64,000 nt of DNA from Lunularia cruciata (taxonomy: Eukaryota > Streptophyta > Marchantiopsida > Lunulariales > Lunulariaceae), in assembly GCA_948567375.1 (NCBI GenBank), contig OX419756.1, positions 29,836,333 to 29,900,332 on the forward strand, given 5' to 3'. Below, piece by piece: positions 52,596-64,000 of the stretch. The number at the start of each line of letters is the position of its first letter. Position 1 is the first letter of the stretch. The notes beneath the pieces were generated by a model. It saw nothing but the letters and a program-made list of their open reading frames with translations. It made no database searches and had not been told where the DNA came from. The translations under genes were made by a program, and so were the position numbers.

Positions 52596-55500
52596 AAGAT
52601 CACCAACTCTAGAAATGAGTAAGATATGAAATTAAATTCGGAAATTTCCGAGACATCAAAAAATATAATAAATATAGAACTTGACTACCTAGAAAAATGG
52701 AATTAGTACCTCAAAATGTTGTAGGTCACTTTATTATACACTATGTAACATTTTATGCAACCATCCTTGAAAGAATTTATGAAAGGGGTGTCTCCCGACC
52801 GGATCCCTGCAAATATTCACCTCTTTTGTTTAAGTGAGTAGAACTTTAAGCTTCAGTTTTTTGATTCCTTGTATGCCTTACAAATTTCATATATATTTGA
52901 ATAAACAATGAAATGAAGTCATCAATTGACTACCGATAAATGAAGAAAACTCGAAAAGAAATCACATCTTACTGAAATTTTAATGCTGTATTTCATATAT
53001 TACTGAATAACCAAAATGAAGATGAAATACCCCATTGTTGCATGATTAGCCTTGTTACATATATCATGTTACTTAAAGGATATAGTGATCTTTTGATTTT
53101 ACTTCATGATGTTAGGGAGATAACAATTTTTGGAGTTCTCTCCGTTATTAAGTGTATCTTTCAAGCTATTAACTTCATGATAAATCCCAAGTTTTGGTTT
53201 CATTTAAATAATGTTTAATGTGATTTTGATAGATTTTTAGATATCTTCATGTGTTAGCACTGATCTGATACTTGGAAAGCTAAGATTTAAAGGGATGAAC
53301 TAGTAATCTTTTAGTGTCTCAACCTAGCTTCCATAAACTTTGGGACAAGGTTACTTATTATAAAGTATGAAAACACAATTAATATTTCTATTTGTATGTT
53401 ATTCTCATTTCTTCTTTGTAAATATAATATTTCTCTTTTGCATCTCTAGTGTAAATTTGTTAATTTTCACATTATCCTCCTATATTTTTGTGTAATTTTA
53501 ATTAAGTAAAATTTAATTGAGTTATGAAATACATATACTGATTGAGCTTAATGCATATTTTAAATTTAATAGACATATAGATATTGATCATCAGATAATA
53601 ATGATAATGAATGACCAAATATTATATTTAACTATAGTTATCATAAATATTTTATTATGATATTTATAGAACTAAAAAGATCTCTAACTATTGAATTTGA
53701 TGTCCAATTTGGAAGTTTTTTAAATCTATAGTTTAGCATGATTCTCAAATCTAGTAATGTATATTGTTAAATATGTTCTAATAAATAGTTTTTAGATCTT
53801 ACTCTCTTTGTTTATAGTCTATTTGTAGAGGTAATATTTAAGGTTAAAGTGTGGACAATATATAACACATTAGTTATTTGATCATAGGTTGCAATTCACC
53901 ATATTAATCTAGCATAGTTTTATCATATAAGTTACTAATAACTTCTAGAAAATATCATATAAGTTCATAAACATTTCATACAAAACATACAAAAAGGTAT
54001 AATATTTAAGAACTTTCTTAAAATACCATTTTGCTATTAAGGTATGATTGAACCTTCTTAGGCTAGAAGGCAACAATGAATCTTCTCAAGTGCTCATCTT
54101 GACTATAAATTATGCTTGATTAAGAAATTAAGTGTTGACTTTCCAAAGAAGCAAGCTTTTTCTCGTCTCAAGTATAAATATGCCTTTTGCGATCTCCAAC
54201 ACTTAATTTAATTACTTATTGTTCATCTTTTCTTATCTTTTCTCTTTTATCTAAACTTGAATTTTCTTATTAAAAACCTCTACAAGTTTGCCTCAATAAA
54301 TGTATCTTAATTGCAACAATTCCAAAAGCTTTTATCACATGTTTAAATTCAATAAGAAGTTCATTGAAGGCAAAGTTTTGACTTATGCTACTTATTTCTT
54401 TGGATAGCTAGTTTTGTATTATGAGTAGCTAGAAGTATGATATATATAAATTTGTGCTAATCATGATGAGATCAGCTTATTCGTAACTCATATAGAGCTC
54501 TTCTAAAATTACTACTTTAGAAGAGCTTGCAAGCGTGAGCATTATTCATTTTATTTTAGTGTTTGGACTTGGTATAATTCTTTGATGTTTTGCTTTGTGG
54601 AAAGAGTTGAAAACTCTCTGGTTCACAAGCACCTTTTAAATGAATTTTCTATGTCCAAAAATAGCCAATATGAATAAATTTGTTATTTATTTGCTAGTTC
54701 AGGATAAGACCATATACTTATATGGCTTGTTTGCATGAGTTTGGATATTTGCTTAGAAATTTTACTTCAAGGATTATTTATATAATAACTATTTGTACTT
54801 TATAAATTTGTGACTTGTGAGTTAAAATTTATGCAAATTTATAAATAAAATACAAGGAAATACTATTAATCCATAAAAATGTAAGTATCTCTATCTCATT
54901 GGGTTATCAATGCAATATCTTGAGTCCCGATGTGTCTTTAAGTTCTAGTCTTGACATAAGGTGATGGATTTTGAATGTCTACCTTCTTAATTGGTGGTGT
55001 GATGCCTTAACAACAATAAAATGTTATTTTGAGTGAGAGATATATTGAACCAACCTCCACTAGAATGTTATTAATATAATTAATAATTATACATTATTAT
55101 ATTAACTTGAGTATATTTCTCTGTTCCTTCTATCTTTCCTATATAATTAACATTCTTCTCAAAAGTAAAAAAATATGATATCTCCTTCTAAACCCAAATC
55201 TTACATTTTTGTCTTGTTCTTCTATCTTCTCTACATAAGATACATAATGTACACATCATGAACCATAGATCTAGAAGCTAAATTTTTACTTCAATTATCA
55301 ATAATAAAACTAAACTTAATTCTTATAAAAACTCAATAATTATAAAAATGTCACTTCAAAGTTGAAAGAAGGTATATTTGTTCTCCAAGCATGTATATAG
55401 TTAAATTACAAGTTTCAAAACTCCCTAACTCAAGCTTTTGTAATGTTTTATCTTTTAAACACTTTACACTTATAAATTAAAGTTCCAAACAAGTGTTAGA

Positions 55501-56400
55501 ATAAAGAGCCTAGACAAATGTCCCACCTTTACATCACCAGCTTTAAACTTGGATTAATACTTCTCACCGGACAAAGTTGAATTATCAAGGTAATTTAAGA
55601 TATGGTGATCTAATAACTACCAAATTTCAACATAATTAAGTAAGAAGTTGCTTTAATTACTTCTCATAGTTATATTCAATTCTTTATATGAAGATAAAAG
55701 CTCAATTGTAGAGGTATTTGATAATGAGAAAGATGACATTCATTGTAGAAGAAGGAAAAAAGTTCAAAACCACGAAGGATTCTTAAATTATGTTACTTTG
55801 ACAATACCACTTTTTAACTTTATTTACAGGAGAAAGTGGTTCAAAGAGTATCACGTTAAGATCTATCAAACAAGAAGAATTTATTAAGCTATAAGATGAA
55901 ACACAAGAAAATACAAAAGTCTTCAAATCTCATGAGTAAACTAGAATAATAGATAAAATCTCTAATTAAACAAATTTGTGCCTTAGTTTACTTTACAAAC
56001 TTAAATAAAGTAGTATGAAAATTGTAGGTACATAACTTTATGCATTATCCTGCAAGTAAACCTTGTTTGATTAATTGTATCTTTAATTACAATGCTCACT
56101 CAACTTAGAAGTCTTACCATAAAATAATTTGTTATTTAATACAAACATGATTTTCATAACACAATTTATATATCATGATATAAAAAATTAATATCAATCA
56201 TTGATTCTACTTAAACTAGCTAGAAAAAAAGTAAAGTAAAATGTTTATATGGTTCAAATATAATTTCCATCTTCTCTTCTTAAAAGCTTATAAATAAAAA
56301 TTTACCTACTATATCAAATAAATTATAAAAAACAGTTTTATATGATATATTCATTTAAGATAGTTTTCACGATCCACTTTGTTATGAACCATAATTTCTT
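52596..56400. other. AT-rich intergenic DNA
   Basis: Very AT-rich, with frequent short near-repeats but no supportable gene or array. Confidence 0.5.
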
Positions 56401-59400
56401 GTTGCTTTTTGTTGTTTTTTAATATAAATAGTCCAAACAAGACCTTTGCAAGTGTAATTTGTAGGAAGTGTGGATTTGTAGGGCGTCATATTCCCGCATC
56501 ACAAAGATTCAAGATACCTAAAGAAAATAGACTCCCTACGGCCACTAAAAAAGAAAGACCATACTCATATTGTGGACAAACCTATTTCATTTTTGTTCCA
56601 TTAGACTTTATGACAAGGATTCCACAACAAAACAAGTTACCACACTACAAGAAAACCCCAAACCCATGAGTTTTTTGGAACAATAGAGCCACTATGACTT
56701 TCAATTAGATACAAAACCACCAATTTCTACTGCCATTCAAGAATACACAAAGAAGCTCACATGCTACCAAAGTACCATTGGTGATCATACCATGCCCAAT
56801 CTCAAGTGTGTGATGGATGATTGCAACTCTTCACCAACCATGACAATAGAATAAGGACATACTCCACCCTTACAAGACTAAAAAATGCAAACTCCAATGT
56901 GTGAGGCAAATCTTTATGCAAATTTCAAATTTCAATTTCACCTTTCTTTCTCCTTTCTTGCATTTTACTCTCTCTTTGACCACTATCTCCTATGGATTTT
57001 TCACATGCAATTCCCAAAGTAGAATATCAAATTTTGTTGACATGGTTAGGAGATTGTGACATGGAATTGCAAAACAAAATAGGAATCGCATTATTGCACA
57101 AACTAAAATATTCAATCATGATAGGATGAATTCCCAAAGGAGGGATTGAAGTGAAGAAAGGCAAGGCAATGGAAATCTTGAGTAAACCTCTCAAGATTTC
57201 AAAATGAGGACTACATTATAAACCAAATACATCAAGAAAAGAAAGATTTATTGTTGTAAGATTAGAGTCTTGCTGACGTGCCCATGTTGTAGGAAATTTG
57301 TGAAAATACATATAATCTTAGTGAAAAATCATTACAAAGAAGTCCTTTGATGTGGACTGAGGAGCATTGGAAGCACAAGCTAAGAACGGACTGCACCCCA
57401 TTTGGTGAAGTTCTTATTGATACCTTATATGATAGACCCAACAAACAACTAAAGTAGAGAATCATTAATTCATTCATTGGAGGGAAATCCACAAATGGGA
57501 ATAAGATTGAAGACAAGAAGGACCTAGCTCAACACACTATCACTGAAGCAATAATGTTATTGTTTCATTTGCTATGTGAATGAAAACCAAGCTATCTTCT
57601 TCTGACTTGTACACGAGTAAAAGCTGGTTAGTTGAGCAAGGATGTTTTGTGAACAAGTCATTGAACTATTGGAAGACATGAAGGAAGGTTTTGGCACTAT
57701 CATGGTTTCCTTTATTGTTCATTTTTACATCAATATGAACTTGCTAAAGGACAAGGGGAAGGAGAAGTTTCTATCCCACCTGCATCATCTAGCTTACTTT
57801 GACAATAACCCCGACTTGCCAAAGGAGATCGCCAAGTACTATGAAGTGGGAAATGAATATGCCCAAACCAGGAAATTTGTGTGAGTAGTAGAGAGATAAA
57901 ACTTCATTTGAATTCAACAAAAGACTCCGATGGCCCAAGCAAAGATTCAAGCCTCCAAGAAACAGAAATGACCCAAAGGGTTGGAACCTTTGTCAAAAGA
58001 GAGTGAGAGTAAGCTTGCATTGCTCAAGTTGACTTGGGAGGGATGTCCATTGTCAAGGAAGGAACCAATTGACAAACAAGTTGTAGGTGCTGCTCGGAAT
58101 ATGAAGTTGGGGAGTGGAGATTTCTTCATGCAAATTTTGTCTCCCATAGTGGACTAAAACAAAGAATGCCCAAATGACAAAGCACAATTGTTGCTCACAC
58201 TTAACAACAAAGAATCACTTCCCATAAGGAAGGAGAAGATGCCAACTTTGGAACTTGTCCCAACTGGTGCTCCATTATTCACTTTGGTTCCTAACAAGGG
58301 AGAGGTATCTTATTATGAAATGAAACATATACAAATGAAATGAACTCATTTAGTGGCAGATTTTGTCAAGTGCACAATTGACAATGAGGTAAGGACATCA
58401 AGCTAGGGTCTAACAAACCCAAAAACAAAATTCATGTTCAAATGAGCAACTCAAATCATTATCCATGAAGCTCTAGAGCCACATCAATGCCAAGTTCATA
58501 GAGACCTGATCCAACTTTCACCAAATCATGTAGAGTTATCAAAAGGAGCTTGCTGACCTTGTTTGCATCTGCCAAAGAGTTGAGCATTCAACCCAAGTCC
58601 CATTTGCTCCTCTTGTTGGAGAATAATGATGGGAGGCTCATTCTACAAAGATGGTCGCGTTCATTTTTGTCGGCTAACTTTTGTACATGTTGTTTTCATA
58701 GTTTTAGGAAATTTATAGAAATACATAATGTGTAAATAGGTAAATTAGGCCCAACCTATACATAGTACGAGCTTGTTTGAGGTAGATGACCCCTAATTGA
58801 GTTGATTACATCCATGACTACCTACCATTAGGTTAAGGATTAGGATAAGATAAGATTATGATTGAGTGATTTAGATATACTAAGGAATTTTCCATGCACT
58901 ATAGTCATTGGATCTATCCACGGCCAAGGAGAAAATGTATAAAAGGCTTAGGCTTGATGTTCATTGGGTTCATTTGGTGCATCCTTCTTTTGCAAGGAAA
59001 ATAAAAAGTTTATGTCATCTAGACTCATGAGTTGATGTATGCGTATTAGTCGGCCCTATGACTGAATTATTGTATACTTAACTTTTTTAGGAGTGACAAA
59101 TCTCGAGGAAAATGCAATGGTGCATTTATGTGAGACTAGAAAGTGCTCTCTAGGATTTTGGCCAAAGTTAGGATGACATGGGAATAGGCTTGCACAACCT
59201 TCATGTCTCATACAATAACACTCCAAAATAGGATTGAGTAGCACAAATTGCTATTAATTCCCATGACCTTGTGCCCTTTTGGAAAGATACAACATGGTTG
59301 TAGTCTTTAGAGGGATGTAAGACCGTTTCCACCCGGTTCATTTTGCAAAGTGGTTAGTCTTAGTTAGCCTTTGTGTAGAATTGTAGGGGATTGCTCTTTT

Positions 59401-59580
59401 GTACGACTTGTGGCAATCTGCCTATGAATCTCCACATTGGCAGTTTGTGGCTTGGATGGGTGATTGATGAACAAAGTGGCTCCAAAATGAAGTGACCTTT
59501 GTTCCAAATGAATCCATCCTACCTTAGGAATCCTTTGGATTCTACACTTCAGCATATAGGAGAATAGATTGCACAAAGTT
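56401..59580 (+). other. Coding-like fragments, possibly a decayed element or gene
   Basis: GC is a little higher than in the surroundings. Short plus-strand frames (56409-56669, 57642-57884, 58550-58735) have mixed amino-acid composition, for example DMKEGFGTIMVSFIVHFYIN. A TATA-like TGTATAAAAGGC lies near 58938. The pattern suggests an old, heavily broken gene or retroelement fossil, but I recognise no domain and cannot set its ends. Confidence 0.25.
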
Positions 59581-60747
59581 TTGTAATTTCACTTTTTTGG
59601 ATGACTTAGCCTTCTTTTGGGAATGATGTTACCCAATAGTCTAAATACAAAATAATAAATTGTCTTCATTGTGATCCCATCTACCTCTTTTTAGCCATAT
59701 CCAACTTATATCATCAAGAGAACAACATGTTCTTGCCTATCATACTCTAGTAAGTCAATATTGAGTCACCATAATAGTAATTATTCTATTAAATTTCTAG
59801 ATTTAATCATATTTTTAATATTAATTAAAACAGAATATATTAATGAATAAATTATTTATCTTGAAATCTTAATTTAACCTTATTGTGCAAATATATATGG
59901 CACTAGAAGTTATATAAAGTATTCTTAAAACTAGAAATCCCAAAATTTAATAAAAATTATGTATAGATATCCATGATAGATTAAAATAACATTTAAAAAA
60001 TCAATTATTAATATAGTATATAAAATTATGAAGAAATAATATTCACAAAATCTTATTCTTGATCTAAAATAAATGCAATTCAATATTGAATTTTAGTTGG
60101 AAAATCATATATTTATAAAACCATTGCACAAGGCCTCATAGTTTTGTTTTATTATAGATATACTATTCTACCGTATCTTTAATTCCCCTTGAATAAAATA
60201 AAAAATAAAAATCTCATAATTCTATAATTTATGATTTGAGAGAACCATCCATATATTTCATCAATAGTCTTATATTTAGTTACAATATCATTCAACATGG
60301 TGGGTAAAGAACCTAAAATAGTGCAGGGCATTAATAAGAGACCTGCATAAACTGATTCAATGATGAGAAATATACTACTCTTCATTTACTCATACAGTTT
60401 TAGAATTTAGAATCTATTATTTTATGAATATTTTGAATGTTATTACAACAATAGTAAAGATTATGAAGACAAACTATCCATATCGACTACAAAATGAGTG
60501 GAAGCTAATCATTTTACTTCAAAATATTGGATTATCATGTATGAAACTATGAATATATTTATATCCTTTGAGATTAGAACTACACAATGGATGATGAAAA
60601 ATCATTATATATGTGGATCAATTTGAATATTAATATTGAGATTTTATACATTGATGCTAATAAGAGCATGTATACTAGTCATCAACTTGAAAAACTATAA
60701 CATTAGTATTGCAAAATTTCCCTATTGTTAAGTTGAGATCCACAAAA
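59581..60747. other. AT-rich intergenic DNA
   Basis: No gene or repeat recognised. Confidence 0.5.
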
Positions 60748-60862
60748 CTATATATATAGATATATATAGATATATATAGATATATATAGATATATATAGA
60801 TATATATATATATATATATATCTCTCTCTCTCTCTATATCTCTCTCTCTATAAATATATAAA
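60748..60862. repeat. Compound microsatellite
   Basis: Five or so units of TATATATAGA (10 bp) pass into a pure (TA)n run, then into (TC)n and mixed TATC runs. The Tyr-Ile and Arg-Glu frame across it is repeat-derived. Confidence 0.9.
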
Positions 60863-61563
60863 ATCTGGAGCTCATTGTTCATTAATGTGGTGATCCATCT
60901 TTGGATTGTTAGTACATTTATTGTTTTTCTTTTCAAAATTTGTAAATTAGTCAAAGGTTACGAAAGTTGTTAAGGCAAGAACACAAGATTACACCACTTA
61001 TTATTGCCATCAAGGAGGACAAGAAGATGACACAAGAAAAACACCATGACTCTTCCATGTTCAAGGATCAAAATTACAAAGACCTTTGTGATCATGATCA
61101 TCTTGATCTTTGTGACAATGATCTTTGAAACAATGACTTCCCTTAGGTCAAGGTTTGTACACAATTCTCTCTTGAATGCCATTGGCTTAGAATATCATTG
61201 ATTTAATAGTCAATTAGGCTTAGAGAATTTAATTGACTTAAATGCATTCCCATCTCAACAAAGAATAGAAATTGATTATTGTTTCAATTGGCCAAAATGC
61301 TCACATGCATAATCAACAATATTTCACCAATGTTGTACTTACTAAATTCCAAAATAGTTGGGCTTGAGATATAAATTCAAGGGCCCAGCTTGCACAAGAA
61401 CTTCTTTTTGAACTAACAAAACTTTACATTCATGCACACAACCTCATGCAATTTAGTTGACAAGTAACAAGAATTGAGAGTGAGAGCTCAAGAGATTGGG
61501 TGAGTGGATATTTTGGTAGATCATATTTTTTACACGAGAAATAATGAGTGAGCACAATGGCTC
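60863..61563. other. Intergenic, nothing recognised
   Basis: No supported gene. A run of GATCATGATCATCTTGATC-like phrases near 61090 is a small local repeat. Confidence 0.4.
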
Positions 61564-61568
61564 TCTAG

Positions 61569-62354
61569 TGTAATATCCTGAGGACAAGAGAACTCTTCAA
61601 GAGAGATACAAGGGAGAAAACACAGATTTCCCACTAAATCCTCCGATGCCCCAAAGTAGCACCTTCTCTTTATTATATAGCCAAGGAGTATCTCCTTTAA
61701 GGAAGCTCCACCATAGGATTAGGTACATGGACAGGTGTTATGTCTGCAAGCTCCACCCTTAGATTACTTTTTTGGATGGGCGACATGTTGGTCCTGGTCC
61801 TATCTGGTTGGTCAAACAGGCTTTGATTGGAAGGAATATTCTAGGGAATCTTCTTATAGGAATCTCAAAATCACGTGGGTGTGGTACCGTTCAAAAGCTC
61901 TTGGCAAGACAAACTAAGGGAGGAAAGATCTTGGAAAGAAAAAAACAAGGGGAAGGAAAGGCTAGCCTTTTCTCCGTGGGGAGCCCCTCACATATTTTTT
62001 AGGCCTAATTCATCCATTTAGGCCTCCAAAATTGCCTTTGAAGTTTTCAAGCCTATTTTGGCTTGTGCACTATTAGTAGAAGTGCTCTTTTGGTGATACC
62101 TCTATCTAATCTTCATTCTTCATCATGTGTAACATCCTTCCACATGTTATCACCCCAAGTTTCACCTCTAGATCATATGCCTAGTTATTGATTCTAAAGT
62201 TTCCAAGCATGTTTTGGTTTTTGGCCTATTAGTAGAAATACTCTTTTGGTGATACTTCTAGCTTAACCACGTAGTCCATTATGTATAACATCATTCCAAA
62301 TGTTACCAAACCAAATTTCATCTCTAGATTGTCTATCTAACTATTGGTATTATA
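61569..62354 (-). mobile_element. Solo LTR with perfect 5-bp target duplication
   Basis: Fossil solo LTR of 786 bp, same family as 23615-24317 but in opposite polarity (TATA-like motif reads CTTTATTATATAG on the plus strand near 61668). TCTAG stands on both sides (61564-61568 and 62355-62359). The duplicated U3 segment is present. No internal part is attached. Confidence 0.87.
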
Positions 62355-62540
62355 TCTAGCCAATAGGATTTAGAGTGCTTTTGGAGGTGATTCTTAAATC
62401 ACCCTAGAGTAAGTATGCGTGTCCTTCATTGTAGGGAGGAGATCCTATGCAACAAAAAATTGATTTCTTGTTGTGGAATTGGAATTTGAGTTACTTGGAA
62501 ATGGTTCATTAAATTAAGGACAATTGCATCCTTGGGTTAG

Positions 62541-63276
62541 TGTAATATTCCGAGGACAAAAGAAGAGAGAAAACATAGATTTCACACTCAATCATCCGGT
62601 GCCCCAAAGGAGCATCTGCACTTTATTATATAGACAAAGAGGATCTCCTCCAAGGAAGCTCCACCATAGGATTAGGTATATAGATAGGTGACATGTCAGC
62701 AAGCTCCACCCTTGGATTACTTACTTGGATGGATGACATGTCAGTCTTTGTCCTATCTGGTTGGTCAACTATGTTTTGACCGGAGGGAATCTTCCAATAG
62801 GAATCTCAAAATCATGTGGATGAGGTACCATTGGAAAGCTCTTGATGGGACAAAGCACGAGGGAGGAAAGGTTGGCCTAACCTTGGTAGGGGGAGGGGGA
62901 GGGGAAGAATGTGCATATTTGTGAGGCCTAATTCATTAGTTTAGGCCTCCAAAATTGCCTTCAAAGATTTCAGGCATATTTTGGTTCTTACTATATTAGT
63001 AGAAGTCCCCTTTTGGTGATACCTCTTTTTGATCTGTTTAGTCCATCATGTGTAACATCCATCCAGATGTTACCAAACCAATTTTCACCTTTAACTCATA
63101 TATCTAACTATTGGTTCTAGGGTTTTCAAGTCTATTTGGTTTTTGCCCTATTAGTAGAAGTACTCTTTTGGTGATACTTCTATCTGATCTATTTTTACCA
63201 TCATGTATAACATCATTCTAGATGTTACCAAACCAAATTTCACTTCTAGATCAGATGGCTAGCTCTTGGTATTACA
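62541..63276 (-). mobile_element. Solo LTR with perfect 5-bp target duplication
   Basis: Fossil solo LTR of 736 bp, starting TGTAATATTCC and ending GGTATTACA on the plus strand, flanked by GTTAG on both sides (62536-62540 and 63277-63281). It has the same polarity as its neighbour 186 bp away. Its own target duplication shows it is a separate insertion and not half of a longer element. Confidence 0.9.
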
Positions 63277-63281
63277 GTTAG

Positions 63282-63777
63282 AAACTTTGATAAAAGATAT
63301 GACCACTACTCACAAGGAAGTAAGAAAGTAAGTATGCACTTTGCTTCACACCAAGGAGTAGATAGAGAAGGAGAAATGAAAACCTTGAGAAGAAAAATAT
63401 CTAAGCTTGCACAATCATGAACAAAAATCCTTCTCTTGGAAGTGATCCATATGGTAGATCTAGACCTTCATGAGTTAGAAACAATTCTTCCTTACTATCA
63501 AGAATTGGATGTGACCATCATCAACCATGCAAATTTGGTTGCCCACCTTCATCAAGTTGCTCAAGCGGAAACTATAGAGAAGAAAATAACTTTTGAGGAG
63601 CTTAGGAAGATCAAGGAGTAGCTTGGGGCCAAAGAAGAAACTTTTTGTGAATGGGAGTATACAATGGACAAGTGGAGGAAAGTAGAGAAAACAAGATGGG
63701 AGAAGTGTGATAAAGATCTAAAAAGAATGCAAGTAGAGGTAAAATTCATCAATATGAAGATCAAGTAACAAAAGGCA
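63282..63777. other. Spacer between LTR copies, with a short open frame
   Basis: A 61-codon plus-strand frame (63436-63621) is Leu/Glu-rich, with the look of a coiled coil (DLDLHELETILPYYQELD). It is too short to assign and might be a fragment of a larger repeat. Confidence 0.25.
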
Positions 63778-64000
63778 TGTAATCTTCCAAGGATAAGAGA
63801 CCTTGAGAGAAACATAGGAAAAGAAACACAAAGCTTCACACTCAATATTCTGATGCACCAAAGGAGCACCTTGACTTTATTATATAGAAAAGAAGATCCT
63901 CTCAAAGGAAGCTCCACCCTTGGATCAGATACATGGATTGGTGACATGTCAACAAGCACCACTCTTAGATTAGTTGCCTTCATGGGTGATATATCCATCC
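63778..64000 (-). mobile_element. LTR of the same family, cut by the window edge
   Basis: Begins TGTAATCTTCC and continues with the family's R/U5-like and TATA-like parts (CTTTATTATATAG near 63875). Polarity is as in the two LTRs to its left. Whether it is solo or belongs to a longer element cannot be seen here. Confidence 0.8.

Noticed and set aside
56401-59580. Naming a specific retroelement family for the coding-like fragments
   Set aside because: No domain motif could be recognised and no paired terminal repeats were found, so only an unassigned region is reported.
60748-60954. A minus-strand protein with Arg-Glu and Tyr-Ile repeats
   Set aside because: The repeats come from the compound TA/TC microsatellite.
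62541-64000. A short complete LTR element made of the LTRs at 62541 and 63778
   Set aside because: The first LTR has matching GTTAG on both of its own sides, so it is a solo insertion; the second is cut by the window edge.

Overview
The window looks like nuclear DNA of a land plant. The evidence is four spliced or plant-type genes: a GT47 exostosin-family glycosyltransferase, a mitochondrial ribosomal protein uL14 with a long presequence, a DUR3 urea/proton symporter, and a plant-type ATG18 with WD40 and BCAS3 regions. All inferred introns are GT-AG and there is no operon-like packing. Gene density is low, about four genes in 64 kb. I lean towards a seed-free plant (bryophyte or similar), because an R2-like LINE with a restriction-like endonuclease is not what flowering-plant repeats usually look like. 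That is inference; no single sequence here proves the species.

Layout. 1-1160: tandem copies of a dispersed repeat with a terminal hairpin (called HTR here). 2300-3230: unassigned open frames. 7682-10439 (+): GT47 gene, four exons. 10847-11026: 90-bp tandem duplication. 11957-24317: mobile-element-rich block. It holds two tiny 3'-end copies of a LINE, an old LINE copy interrupted by a solo LTR (17145-18960), a nearly full-length R2-like LINE on the minus strand (20037-23614), and a solo LTR with a perfect target duplication (23615-24317). 25777-26511 (+): uL14m. 27605-28162: HTR copy with target duplications. 29527-29810: another LINE relic. 31226-35644 (+): DUR3, eight exons. 36975-37640: degenerate satellite. 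41042-48676 (-): ATG18/BCAS3 gene, eight exons, with an HTR tandem in its sixth intron. 48677-51240: its GC-richer upstream region. 51241-64000: AT-rich, almost gene-free, with one more LINE tail copy and a cluster of three LTRs of one family in the same orientation.

The genes serve separate jobs (Golgi glycan synthesis, mitochondrial translation, urea uptake, autophagy) and show no sign of acting as a cluster. The most unusual content is the LINE family. It has one open frame of about 1056 codons with an N-terminal C2H2 finger, a central reverse transcriptase, and a C-terminal CCHC motif plus RLE-type endonuclease. Its 3' tail contains two hairpins and has been copied alone to several sites.

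All exon boundaries were inferred by reading splice signals and family conservation by eye; no transcript data or searches were available.
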